From NCBI RefSeq assembly GCF_932294415.1, contig NC_065535.1, positions 10,944,282-11,008,281 on the forward strand: a stretch of 64,000 nucleotides of DNA, read 5' to 3'. A model generated the notes under the pieces. It was not told the DNA's origin. It did no database searches and was given only the letters and a program-made list of their open reading frames with translations. Positions 23,401 to 35,332 of this stretch are shown one piece after another. This stretch comes from Quercus robur. Lineage: Eukaryota > Streptophyta > Magnoliopsida > Fagales > Fagaceae. A program made the position numbers and the translations under genes. Position 1 is the first letter of the stretch; each line of letters starts with the position of its first letter.

Positions 23401-25772
23401 GAGTGTGTTGTAATATTAATTGTATATATCTCTAAATCAAGATTGGAGCCATGTGTGTTAACAGATTAAGATATTCACCTTTTCCAATGTCAGTCCTCCA
23501 TTGCCACCATTCTTGTTTCCCCATATAGCTTGGCCATTGCGATCATAGCAAACTTTAATGGAAAAAAGACCACCAGAGCGTGTTAATTGAATCTCACGCA
23601 CGCCTGTATAGCATGATCCATCATCAAATTGCATTCCTCCAGGGCCACCCCAAGGTCCACATGACACAACCTTGGATCCTTTGGCAATTTGGGCAGTACC
23701 AGTATAAACCTATAAGAATTTATATATATATATATATATATATTTAATTTTAATCTATATATGAATGCAATTATTGAATTATATATATATAATGCAACAG
23801 CAGAAAATACCACCAACCTTGTTATTGGTTACATATTCCCCGACAAATCTATTTGGTGGGAACATATTATCCTCAATTTGCCTCATATTTGAATAGCCCT
23901 TGGCAACTTCGGCATATTCACCTAAAAATCTTTTTGGCTGGAACATATAATCCTCAGTATGCCTCATGTTAGTTTGCCTCATGTTTGAATTACCATTGAC
24001 AACTTCACCATATTCGCCTAAAAATCTGTTTTGTTGAAACATATTATCCTCAATCTGCCTCATGTTAGTCTGCCTCATGTTTGAATTACTCTTAGCAACT
24101 TCAGTATATTCGCTTGAATATTTGTTTTGTTGGAACATATTTTCATCAGTCTGCCTCATATTTGAATAACCCTTGAAAGCTTCGGTAGTGCCAAACTCCT
24201 GAAGCATATATTTGATTCGACTTTATACAAATATATAAACACAACACATATAAAACATTTTCCGACGTTTGGTTATTATGAAAAATTATAAACTTAATAT
24301 AAATTTGTTATTAAAAATTACTATAGAACAAATAAATCAGCCTAAAAAATACAATAAAATAAAATTATTTTAATAAGCACAATCAAAATAAGAATGAAAA
24401 AAAAAAAAAAAAAAAAAAAAAAAACTATTAACTAAATTTACAAATTCATGTGCGTAGTTACAAAAACTTGAAATTTATAGAAGGGCATTCAAAAGTTTTT
24501 TTTCGTGTGACTTTGAAAAGTTTGGGGTCGGTTCCCAAAGTTTTTAGGCATATTTTTGAAGTTTTTGAAGGTATTTTTGTAATTTCAACAATTATAAGGG
24601 GTACTTTTGTAATTTTGGTGGTTTAAGGAGAGTATTTTAGTCCTGTTAAAATTAAATGTTTCAAAGGTATTTTGCTCAATTTGGAATTTTCAATGTTATT
24701 TTCGTCATTTTGTAAGTTCGGGAGTATTTTCATCATTTTGAAGATTTTAAAGATATTTATATTGTATTATTTTAGAACTTTAAGTGTATTTTGGTCATTT
24801 TAAAGACTTCTTAGTGTATTTTGTTATTTTTAAGGTTTAATTTTTTTTTGGATATTTTAGAGATATCATTGTACTAGTTTTTACTTTTTAGGATATTTTG
24901 GTTCTTTTAGAGATTTTCCAAAGTATTTTTATCATTTTAGAGGCTTTAAGGAAATTTTTGGTTATTGAAGATTTTCGGTAGCATTATGGAGGTTCTAACA
25001 CTATTTTGGCTATGTTGGAGATTTTGGGATATTTTGTCATATCAGAGGTTTTTGTTTTGCTGAAAATGTTTTAAAACCCCTAAAAGGTGCATAAAATATT
25101 TTTCAGTCCTAAAGAAAGTGTTTTCCTAATCAACAAAAAATGAATGTTTGACCTTTTTCAATTGCCCAATACGCTTGTGAAGAAAACCTTTTTTTTTTTT
25201 TTTTGAAAAAAATTGACCACCTAAACAAATGAAAGTCGAGAGCATAATAACAATTTGAAAACCATTGAACGGTTTATAATATATTTTCATTGAACCACAT
25301 GGCATAATCACATATTTTAATATGTAACTTTTATCATATGGTATATGATATTTAGAGGAAAATTTAAAAACACACCTTATTCTTAGTTTCAAATTCATTG
25401 AAAACTCGGTTATTAGGAGCAAATGCGTAGTCCTCATCATTCTCTCCTACCACCAGTCTCATGTTTGCGTATCCTTTCTCATATGAGTTATACCCTTCAT
25501 AATTCTGCATCACAATTCAGTATACACTCATTGTAAACCAATGAAATTTGCATGAAAGGATGTAAATTGTAAAACAAAGGAAAATACTTGCACAAATTTG
25601 TTAGTATGATTTAACTATTTCTTTAGATGACTAGCTTGCTTGGTTCTCTAACAATAAGAAAAAAAAAATTCTGAATGCCGAAGATTAATTCTTTAGTAGT
25701 TATCCTCGTCTTTACAGAACCAAATGAAAGGTAGCTGGAAATTAAGTAAAGCAAGATCAATCAACTTACCAT
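21161..25772 (-). CDS. JRL-B: two-domain jacalin-related lectin with N-terminal repeat array
   Basis: Seven coding exons, all junctions in phase 0: 25772-25770 (ATG only, then GTAAGT), 25504-25376, 24198-23818, 23709-23479, 22470-22165, 22031-21726 and 21475-21161 (TAA). Total 1671 bp, 556 aa. Residues 2-44: tyrosine-rich linker. 45-171: four tandem repeats of about 30 aa with core SNMRQ..ED.MF..NRF.GEY. 172-350: jacalin domain 1 (GPWGGPGG ... YGPFGDEQG ... VGFHGR). 351-390: Pro/Gly-rich hinge (PAPYGP, PAPCGLG). 391-556: jacalin domain 2. No signal peptide or membrane segment, so probably cytosolic/nuclear. Mannose-type jacalin domains bind sugars through GG near the N-terminus and a GxxxD loop; domain 1 has GWFIH (Asp replaced by His) and domain 2 ASYLY. 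Likely defence or storage lectin; sugar specificity uncertain. Confidence 0.85.
22622..22737. repeat. Tandem duplication (approx. 58 bp) in JRL-B intron 4
   Basis: Two direct copies of a unit containing ATTACAAATTT, AAATTTGAACT and AAAACTCAAGACTAAAACA, then ACGGTTATATA. Differ at only a few bases. Confidence 0.85.
24490..25065. repeat. Degenerate tandem repeat in JRL-B intron 2
   Basis: Words of the type GTATTTTNGTCATTTT followed by AGAGNTTT or AAGNNTTT recur every 35-45 bp through this intron. Strongly T-rich on the plus strand and absent from JRL-C at the same place, so it arose or was inserted after the duplication. Confidence 0.6.
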
Positions 25773-25858
25773 TGTTTCCCAATAATGAGAAGAAACACTA
25801 CAATGGATGTATGGGACGAGGGAAGTTGTATTGCAAGTCTAACCGAAGGAGTTCGAGG

Positions 25859-25866
25859 TATTTATA
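25859..25866 (-). promoter_or_regulatory. TATA box of JRL-B
   Basis: TATAAATA on the minus strand about 90 bp upstream of the ATG, in the context CTCTATAAATAC, shared with JRL-C. Confidence 0.7.
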
Positions 25867-25872
25867 GAGAAA

Positions 25873-27709
25873 AATGGTTTTTTCATGATAAACAGTCACT
25901 ACTTTCCAAAATAACGTCAACTAAGAATTTATTCTCTAAATTACAAAATTACTAAACGCAACTTTATTCTAAGTTCTGTTTTTGAAATCAAGGACAAAAC
26001 CCAATATATCAAGAATCACCACCGAAAGCTACTTCACTTTGCACAAAATGTTCCATGTATATATATATATATATATATGATGAGATATGTTACACGCGTC
26101 AGCTCCATATATAATTTCATTTTTTAGGTATATTAGAGTCTAATTCTAATTGGGCCCAAGAAAAATACAACTCTAGCCCCTCCATCAAATCTGCCCAAAC
26201 AAGTTAATGATTATTTAGTAGTTAAAGAAATATAATATATTTTTTTAATTATTAGAAATAGGACATGAAAGTTGCGTTATGTCCCTTTTCCTTTGATCAA
26301 CTTAATGATTATTTTAAATATATCATTATTACTAGTATTTTTTACTTTATTTTTCACATAAAGTAAAATCTTATGATCATCGATTCGATTCTATGATTTA
26401 GCCTATGAGGACCTCTTGTAGGTCCTGTTTAGGATCTCAATTCTAATTAATAACCTTGGTTTTACTTGTAAATTACAAATACCTACCGGAAAGATATTCA
26501 TATAGATCATGTTTAATAGATCATGTTTAGCATCTCAATTCTTTTATAGATCAGTTCCTCAAAAAAAAAAAAAAAAAAAAAAAATCTTTTATAGATCATG
26601 TTTAATTTATTCATAAATATTTGAAAAAGATCGAAAAAAAAAAACTTGAAAAATTAATTGAATCTTAGAGGGATATTATTTTGTCTTTAAAGTATTAAAA
26701 TGGATATTTGGATAAAAAAAAATTTTAGTAAATTAGTAATAAGCAAAACATAGCAAAAATTTTAGATGAAAAAGATTTCAAAAATTAAATATTTAAGTAT
26801 AAGAAAATGTCACATTCGCCTAAAGCCCCAAAATACATTGAACCGAACCTGTTGTCCTGGTTCCAAAATTCAAAGCCACCATTCTTGGTAGCACATGGCC
26901 GAAGCCTAAAGGTCTCAATAAGGCAATAAGCACCTTTGAATGAATATTTGGGTCAATACCATAATCCATATTACAGTGGTGAGCTTTTGCCAAATGGAAC
27001 ACTATGTTGCATTGCAACCATAGGCCAGTTGATACTCTTTCCACTTCTTTTTATTCTTTTTACTTTTTCAAATGAAGAAGAGTCCTTTTTGGTCAAAATT
27101 GTCATCCTCTTATATGTTGATAAGAGTGGAATTCTTTTGAATTTTTTACATCCTTCCATTCTTTCAAATTTAAAAAGTTATAGAGGGTATCCTAACACGT
27201 TCACTAAAAGTACCATAAAATCATATACTATATTATTATGAGTACCACGAGTCCACATGATTTTACCACTTTTTTGAAATACCATGATACCATATATTAC
27301 CATAAATGTTAATTTGAAATATTTTTTTATGATTAATAACAAATCATGTTATGAAGTATAATTTATGGCATCTCAAGCATAACTCATAAAATTTCAAAAA
27401 TTTTCAAACATAACATAACTTTTATATTCTTCAAAAAAAAAAAAAAAAAACCTTAACAATTATATCACTATAACAATTTTTTTTTTTTAAGTGTTAATAA
27501 TTCTGTGTATATAAAGTTATTATTTATGCAATGCCCATAAGCAAATGATTGCCTCTCGATTACCCTATCTGATTTGCCAAAAGATTGATATAATTTATGT
27601 GAAAGGGAAAAGGCAGCTAACTAAGATTCCAATGCCATGGGGCCACAGCCCACAGGCCATTTGGAGATTGGATATGGATAAACAAAAGATATAATAGTAT
27701 TTTATATCT
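25873..27709. other. JRL-B upstream intergenic DNA
   Basis: No gene. The stretch 26990-27160 is homologous to 36370-36490 (CTTTTTCAAATGAAG, TTTTGAATTTTTTACATCC), part of the B/C duplicated block. Contains (AT)n at 26059-26080 and poly(A) at 26560-26583 and 27433-27450. Open stretches at 26820-27241 are not conserved in the C block. Confidence 0.6.
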
Positions 27710-27990
27710 TAATTGAAAAGAATCATTTCCACGTGATCCAAGCGAGTGTGATATTATTTGAGAATTGGCATGTTGTTACGTTGGTGTTGGTGACGATATC
27801 ACAGATGACACCACTCGAGAATCTGAGAAATGAAGTAATGAAAGATTGAAGAACAACAACCTTGTCTTGGACAAGTGGAACGGTTCGTAGTCCGACGTAA
27901 ACGGAACGGACCAATTTAACGGGTTTAGGAGACTTCGATAGTAACGAGAACAAACGGCGCATGAACGGTGTCCCATTGCTTACTATTTAC
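27710..27990. promoter_or_regulatory. Conserved upstream block, copy B
   Basis: Closest to copy C (37248-37555). Carries TCCACGTGATCC, TGATATTATTTGAGAATTGG, CTTGTCTTGGACAAGTGG, GACGTAAACGGAACGGA and CGGCGCATGAACGGTGTC. A minus-strand open frame (27723-27962) is shifted in copy C by one base in the GTTTGTT run, which argues against coding. Lies about 2 kb upstream of the JRL-B start. Confidence 0.55.
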
Positions 27991-30900
27991 TCATTTACTA
28001 AACTCGGGTTTGATTGTTTGAACCTTGCTATGGGAAAAGAAAGAAAGAAACAAAGAAATGAACAACTTTTGTTTTAAAAAGTTTTTTTTTTTTTTTTTTT
28101 TTTTGCTTTTTATATCATTTTTTATATTAATTTTAGTTTATTTGAAATTAACTAAATTTTAGTTTTTTTTTTTTTGGTGTGGTAATAAATCAATATAAAA
28201 GTTACTAAAAATTATATCTTTTTGATAAATACTAACTATAAAACATAAGTAAAACTATAAAAACTCTAGGATGCATGAATACTTCATTTTTGCTCATGTA
28301 CCTATATTGAATATATATTGTACCATGTTTTTTTTTTTAAGTGTCAATACGTTTAAGGTATGCCCGTGATATGGCTTGAATACCATTGTAATCCAAGTAT
28401 CCAACCCCCAATAATGAGAGATATCCTAAATGTGTAATAATTTTTATTTATACTTTTTACATATTAGTTTCAATGTTAAACACTTATTTATTTATCTTTT
28501 ATTTGCTCTTTTGAATTTTGGTTTGTATTATATATATCATTTAAGTGGTCATAGATTCACTTTATTATTTGTTATTGCTCTTAAATTGATATATACTACA
28601 AAATATATTAAATATATATTTCATAAGTATTTAATACACATATCTCTGACATATTATACTCCAAATTTTTCAAAGAATATCATATACTCGTATTCATACT
28701 CGTAACCATATCATATATCTGTGACCGTGGATATTAGTAAAAGCTAAACATACATGACCTCATTTTTCATTTCCAAAAAATGATTGATTGAATTCCAACT
28801 CTGTTAATTAACGAATTTAACGTGTAATGCACCTATCGATCTATCATTTCCTTACAAAGCACTGTCTGTTCATTGAAATAATGATGATTCTTAACATCAA
28901 TCTAAAGGAATCATATCTCGGCAATAATTCAATAAAAAATTAATATCTTTGCAATAATTAGGTTCTGATAAAAAGGAGAGAAAAAAAAAAGTGCCACCAG
29001 CTTTTTTCCCTGATGGTTCTCATGTTTGTGCTTTTAGGCACAACGTTATTTACTTATTTAAAAGAAGAGAGTGACACATTTGCTGCATAGATATTAAACC
29101 ATATGCCTATAGGCATGTTTGCACACTTGCCTTGTTCAGGTAGTTTTGTCACTTTTGTGTTTAATCATATTGGTTTCAAGTAATTTTTAGGTGCACAAGC
29201 CTATGAGAAATTTAAAAAAGTGGAAGAAACTATAAAGCATATATACCTCATGGCATTACTATTCAAGTAATTTAAAAAGATCGAAAAGCTTCTGCAAAAT
29301 AGTGATTTATGATGGAAATCTCTTCTAGCCTATGGTCTATGCCTTAGAAAACCTTTTTGATGGAAAACAAAGGCTCTTTTTAAGCTGTTTACCAAAATTA
29401 ACATCTATTCACCAAATAACATTTTAATTAGATGGATTTTATCTATCACTCTTATGATTAAATAAATAATATAATATAATATAATATAACATAAATCTAA
29501 ATATAATATAATTTAGTAATTAGGATAATTCTTTATGGGACACGTACTCCTAATGGAGATATTCTTAGGATGGCTCCATTCTCTATAGTCTATGAAAAAT
29601 GTTGGCTGAAGAAGAGAATGCCTGCATTTTCATTATCAAAATTTCAAAAAGACTGAATTTTCCTTATTGGCCTCTTGATCACGTGTTTTGCACATGGATT
29701 AAAAAGACACTATCACCACATGTATTGAATGTGTATTCTTTATCGGCCTTAAATAAAAAAGACATCACCCATGCGTGCGTCCGTAGACACGCATGTAGAT
29801 ATATATTGTCAAAATTAAATTCTACCACTTAAGTGATCATGTAACTTTTCTCAAAAAAAAAAACTTTTCTAAAAAAAAAAAAGTGGTCATGTAACAAATA
29901 AGGATGTTTACAAGTCAGATTGAGTGGAGGAAAACTCAACTTCTTGTTGGCCAAGAGGAGTGGTGGTTTGGTGAGATCTCACCAGATTAAGAGGAGATCT
30001 CATTGGATTTAGTGGATATCCATCAGATTTGGCGAGATTTCATCGAATATAGTGGATTTCCAAGTTTATTTTAGAACAAAAATATTTATTTTCATTCAAA
30101 TAAGATGTTATTTATGTTCAATCATTTAAAAATAATTATCCACAATGATCAAATTATTGCTTTTCAGTTACTAAAATAATATGATATAAGAGTCAAATTT
30201 AAAGTATATATGAATAATATAAATGCCAATTATCTAAAATTTAATTCTTATGAGTTTAAACTCTCAACAAGTATAACTCTCACAATCGGAAATCCTTAGC
30301 AATTAAACAGGCCCCAAAGAAAATGTACGATGACAAAAGGTCTGTCGACTTTTTTAGAAAAGAAATGGGGACGTTTTGTAAATGTTAAAAATGAATTTCA
30401 AAAGTAGTTTTAATCCAAAGGATTATTATCGAATTGATGATTTTAACAACAAATTAGGCTAAAAGTTGGTCGGTAAACTTCCAGGAAACTTGAAAAGGAG
30501 AAAGTGCATTTTATAGTTAAAAAATTTGTTTCTTATATCTAACCATCTACAAAGTGTCACATAATTTAAAATTTCAAATGATATAACACTAGATATACTT
30601 TTAAATGTGTAATAGTCAATCTGAATCATGAAATAAATACATTTCAAATGGAGAGTATATTAGTTCAAAGATTTTATGTTTTTGGCTGTACTCAAACCCA
30701 AAGCAATAAGGAGTTGAAACCAAAATGACATGGATGAATTTCAAATAGATATTTTGATTAACTGAGATTTTTTTTCAATCATTAAATGCTTTATTTGCCA
30801 AGGTTGTCTTAAATTGGGTACTCATAATCACACACAAAATTTACAACCTTTTTCAATAACTATTGATGTGTTATGTTGTGATTAATGTACACTAAAAATA

Positions 30901-31000
30901 GTATTAAAATATGATTCATGTAAAAGTGATATCACACCAATCACAACTTACCAATAAAAGAGAATAAGGAGAAAAGAGTAAATAAAATCCAAGTAGCAAA
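27991..31000. other. Intergenic between the JRL-B block and JRL-C 3' end
   Basis: No gene. 28850-28950 and 28985-29130 match 37740-37840 and 38476-38610 (GCTTTTAGGCACAA...), and 29600-29700 matches 38815-38890. The region is therefore the right part of the B block, which ends near 29700. The C block starts near 30680. 29700-30680 is unmatched AT-rich filler. Poly(T) at 28083-28104; poly(A) tracts near 29855. Confidence 0.6.
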
Positions 31001-31126
31001 TTTATTTATTACAAGTTCCAATAGTTGATAATTGATCCACATAGGAAGTCTTTTTCCATTTAACACTCTTAGAATTTTATTTTGGACCAATCACTTGGCT
31101 TCTAGTGCATACTCCATACACACGCA

Positions 31127-32996
31127 TTACTGGTAAAAATTGAACTGGTACTGTGGTGGGCACCCTTTGGGTTCCCTGCAGACTCGATCACTCAACGAGG
31201 GTTGTATATGGACTCCAATGGCATATAGGAAAGAGGAAGCTCTTCCATGGAACCCAATTATCTTTCCTTCATCCTTTGTGGAAGTGAAATATGTGCCACT
31301 CTCCTCCCCATATGGTCCATACCTCCTCCTATTTGTATAGAACGTGAGAGACTTGATCACTTTTCTACATTCATCTCCAGCAACAGAGCCGTAATAGCCA
31401 CTTATGCAAGTAAGGAATTCATGCGGGTACTCAAATTGGATCTGTTTGTTATTTCATAAAGAGAAAATTATATATAGCACTATTACAACAAACAACAACA
31501 AAAAAGCAAATAAATTAAAGGACAAAAGTACCATAATTGTAACAAAAAGTTTATTGACACAAAATTTTTCATTAACTTTTTTTACAACTGGTAACATAAT
31601 ATGTTGTGAATTGTGATTAATGTGTAATAAAAAAATGTGGCGGTAGTAGACCTACCACCTGTACTGTTAGACCAATCACAAATTATCATATTTGCAAATT
31701 GTGAAAAATGTTGTGTGATAGAAATTGCTCTTATTGTAAAGCATTAGCAAGGTGTAACATAGTACCAGATGAGGGGTGCCCTCATTGCCACATCCATGTT
31801 TAACTGACCAAATGGATTGGCCATTGCAATCATACTCCATCTGAATAGAATAAATGGCTTCACCCTTGGTAAGGAAAATCTTCTTGATCCCAGTGAACAC
31901 CTTGTCATCAAATGGCTGACCACCATCCCCACCCCATGGCCCTAGTCCACATGGAGCTGGTTCTTTCACCATTCCTGCTCGGAGACCCACTGGTCCATAT
32001 GGAGCAGGTTTTTTCACTATTCCAACCGTGAGATCTCCTTGTCCACATGGACCTGGTCCTTGCACTGGCCCAGAAACAACCTGCTATAAGATAAAAAGTT
32101 TAGATGAGTGACATACAATCATGTCAAATAGAGAATGCTCAAATTTGATTTTCTTAAGCTTCAAAGAACTAGTTACCTCAGAAAGAGGACGAGGTTGTGA
32201 CAGTTTTCCTTCCAAGACATGGACTCCAATACTGTCCACAAACCATCCTTTTCTCCCATGGAATCCTACAATAACCCCATCTTTTGAGGCAGAGGAAAAT
32301 GGAATCCCCTGTTCATCTCCAAAAGGTCCATACTTTTTCTTGTTAGTGTGAAATGTTATGGATTTAATAATAGTAGGTCCTCTCAAGATTACTGAACCAT
32401 AGTATCCGCTTATGTGAGTCAAGACCTCATGCGGGTATTCAAATCTTATCTGTTCCACAACAAACCCACAATTAGCAAAAGTTAAGATCACTACCAAAGC
32501 ATTGTATATATATGTCTGAATCAATATTAGAGCTAGCCACGTATGTTATTAAGCTTAGTTTATTAACCTTTTCCACTGTTAATCCTCCATTTCTACCATT
32601 CTTGTTTCCCCATATAGCTTGGCCATTGAGATCATAACAAACTTTAATGGAAACAAGACCACCAGTGCGCGCCAAGTGAATCTCGCGCACACCTGTGTAG
32701 CGTCCATCATCAAATTGCACTCCACCATTACCACCCCAAGGTCCATACGAGACTGTCTGGCTCACGCTTACAGGTATCTTTGCAACAATTTGGGCAGTAG
32801 CATACACCTGTAAGAATTTGCATATGCTTCAATCTATACATTTATGCATTTATTAATAATTAAAAAAAAAAAAAGTAAATTACACTAGCATCCCTTTTAT
32901 CAAAATGACAATTCCCCAAAGTTTGTATAAATGACACTATTTTTTAGGGTAGGAATTTTTTTCTACCATTGAAATATTCCACTTGAAGGCATGGAC

Positions 32997-33034
<38 letters not shown>

Positions 33035-35237
33035 CTTTTATAGAAATTTTAAAGGGAGTGTTGTTATAAAAATTTATGGGGAGTATCATTTCAATAAGCT
33101 TTAAGAGATTTTGGACACTGCCGGCAAACACCTGTAGCATTTTTTTTTTTTGGGCCCACGAAGGGGTAAAGCACTAACTCAGGAAATTCTTTTCAAAGTG
33201 TAGGGAGCAGGACTCGAACTAAGGAGCACACCTAGTTGAGTCTAGTACAAGCACTTTGAGACCAAGAGCCCAACCAACTTGGCCAACCCCCTGGATTTAT
33301 CTAATTTTAGTTTATTCATTTAAATATATGAATATCAAATTAACTAGCAGTATTCCCATACATCTAACTATAACACATCTAACCACTAAGAGGTGTGGCC
33401 TAGTGGTCTTGGGTGATGCACAAGATGCACTGAGTGTGAGATTTAAGGTTCGAGTCCGAATATAAACTCACTTAGGTTATCTCCCTCATCAACTCAAGGT
33501 TCACTTGTGTCTCTTGTGAGGCTGGGAAGCCATAACTCATTGTGGTCTCCCTGCACCCTAGCAAAGCCCTGGACTCAACGGGTAGGGTGCTATTATGATC
33601 ACAATCAGGTAAGACTACCACGTTAATCGCCCCCTTACCCATTTTTGTTCATTAAAAAAAAAAAACTATAACACATCTATATTTATGGCAGAGAGAGTAA
33701 ATATATAGCAACTATCATCAACTGCATCCCTCCATTAACGCCCCAAGTTTCATACGAGACAATCTTTGGGCAGTAGTATACGCCTATAAGACTTCGTATA
33801 TTCTTATTTTTAATCTATATTATTATTATTATTTAATTTTTTGGTCCATATATATATATATATATATATATCAATATATAACACATGTATGCAATTATTG
33901 ATTTTTTTCGTACTTGTTAAAAAAAATAAGCAACATCATAAAAATCACTGACCTTGTTATTGGTTTCATATTCCCCTAAAAATCTGTTTCGTGAGAATAT
34001 ATTATTCTCATTTTGCCTCATATTTGAATAACCCTTAGCAACTTCGGCATATTCGCCTAAAAATCTGTTTTGTTGGAGCATATTATCCTCAGTCAGTCTC
34101 ATGTTTGAATAACCTTTGGCAACGTCGGCATATTCACCTGAAAATTTGTTCTGTTCGAACATATTATCTTCAGTTTGCCCCATATTTGAATAACCCTTGA
34201 AAACTTCAGCATTGCCAAACACCTGAAGCATATATTTGATTTCTACTTAATTTATACAAATATATAAACAAAAATTACTTTAACTTATGTGGTGAAAGAA
34301 AATTGCAAGATCAACTTTTATATTTTTATCAAAACAAAAAAAAAAAATATATATATATATATATATATTAAATATATTATTAATTAAATAAAATTTTCAA
34401 AAATTCTATTGCCAAGAAAAAAAAATCATGATAGATGATTAAAATAAATTATAAAACTTATTTTACATTTTAGTCCAAGTAGTATTTTTATACTTCTTAA
34501 AACTTGGGCAAAATAAATATTTCAATTTAAACACATTACACTAATAATTTTAATGTATTTATGGGAATATATAGTACCACATGTCATACAGTGACATACT
34601 GAAAGCACATCGTATGCTTTATATATACATTTACATAACATAACCGCATCTTTTAATATTTAACTTTTATTATATGTAGTTTCTCAACCCAAAAAAAAAA
34701 AAAACTTTTATCATATGTATAGTATATTAAAAAGAAAATTTAAAAACACACTTTATTCTTAGTTTCAACGTGATTGAAAACTCGATTAGGCGCCAATGTG
34801 TAGTCATCTTTCTCTCTTATAATTTGCTTCATGTATGACGAGGCTTTCTCAGTTTCAGCAATAGTATACGCCTGAAACCATATAAATCTAGAAATTTAGG
34901 CTACAAGCTGTTAATAAATAGTCACCTTGTCATAGGTTTCAACAGGTGCAAACATATAATCTTCTTCTTTTACCACCAGCTTCATGTTTGCGTATCCTTT
35001 CTCATATCTGTCATAATTCTGCATCACAATTCAATATACACTCATTGTAAACCAATAAAATTTGCATGAAAGGATGTAAAACCAAGGAAAATATATGCAC
35101 AAATTTGTTAGTATGACAATTCAATATGCTGCATGCCAAAGAATATTGCTTCTTTAATTAGTAGTTTACCTCTTCTTTCAGAACCAAATGAAATGTAGCT
35201 GAAAATTAAGTAAAGCAAAGATCAATCAACTTACCAT
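31127..35237 (-). CDS. JRL-C: two-domain jacalin-related lectin with N-terminal repeat array
   Basis: Eight coding exons, all phase 0: 35237-35235 (ATG only), 35018-34926, 34871-34752, 34222-33953, 32807-32568, 32449-32177, 32080-31766 and 31441-31127 (TAA). Total 1629 bp, 542 aa. Residues 2-32 and 33-72: two linker exons (KGYANMKL, KASSYMKQ). 73-162: three tandem repeats (core SNMRQ..ED.MF..NRF.GEY). 163-333: jacalin domain 1 (GPWGGNGG, YGPFGDEQG) with the canonical GxxxD sugar-loop as GWFVD (310-314). 334-380: Pro/Gly-rich hinge, three residues longer than in JRL-B. 381-542: domain 2, where the loop reads SSFLY. No signal peptide, so probably cytosolic/nuclear. One of two intact paralogues in the cluster; has one more linker exon and one repeat fewer than JRL-B. 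Exon 3 uses AAA before the donor GTGTGT where JRL-B has AAG. Confidence 0.87.
33001..33031. repeat. (AT)n microsatellite in JRL-C intron
   Basis: Uninterrupted AT dinucleotides. Comparable (AT)n tracts lie in JRL introns at 23370-23396, 23722-23744, 33850-33872 and 34349-34368. Confidence 0.9.
33133..33300 (-). mobile_element. tRNA-derived SINE (minus)
   Basis: Minus-strand box A TGGCCAAGTTGGT (33285-33273) and box B GTTCGAGTCC (33219-33210), followed by a tail seen as a T tract at 33140-33151. Sits in the JRL-C intron between exons 4 and 5, absent from JRL-B, so inserted after the duplication. Confidence 0.65.
33386..33665 (+). mobile_element. tRNA-derived SINE (plus)
   Basis: Box A TGTGGCCTAGTGGTC (33394-33408) and box B GGTTCGAGTCC (33447-33457), a body of about 190 bp and a terminal poly(A) at 33652-33665. 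A different family from the neighbouring minus-strand SINE. Not a tRNA gene: no cloverleaf beyond the promoter boxes. Confidence 0.7.
33715..33787 (-). pseudogene. Jacalin exon fragment in JRL-C intron 4
   Basis: On the minus strand an acceptor CTTATAG is followed by GCGTATACTACTGCCCAA and, in broken frame, KIVSYETWGVNGGMQ, matching the start of the jacalin domain 1 exon (VYTTAQ ... VSYGPWGGNGGMQ). It is cut off after about 70 bp and GPWGG has become ETWGV. A leftover of a partial exon duplication; the intact exon lies at 32807-32568. Confidence 0.7.
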
Positions 35238-35324
35238 TGTTTTTCAAGAATGGGAAGAAACACTACAATGGGGAGTATGGGTCTTGGGAAGTTGTATTGC
35301 AAGTCTAACCGAAGGAGTTTGAAA

Positions 35325-35332
35325 TATTTATA
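35325..35332 (-). promoter_or_regulatory. TATA box of JRL-C
   Basis: TATAAATA on the minus strand about 90 bp upstream of the ATG in a CCTCTATAAATA context, matching JRL-B. Confidence 0.7.

Noticed and set aside
27723-27962. 79-codon minus-strand frame in the conserved upstream block
   Set aside because: The homologous frame is shifted in copy C and absent in copy A; the block is treated as non-coding.
33394-33457. tRNA-like A and B boxes
   Set aside because: No acceptor stem or cloverleaf; the long body and poly(A) tail identify a SINE, not a tRNA gene.
23370-34368. Regular (AT)n arrays in lectin introns considered as a possible ordered array
   Set aside because: Simple microsatellites of the kind found throughout plant introns; no spacers or conserved repeat units as in CRISPR.
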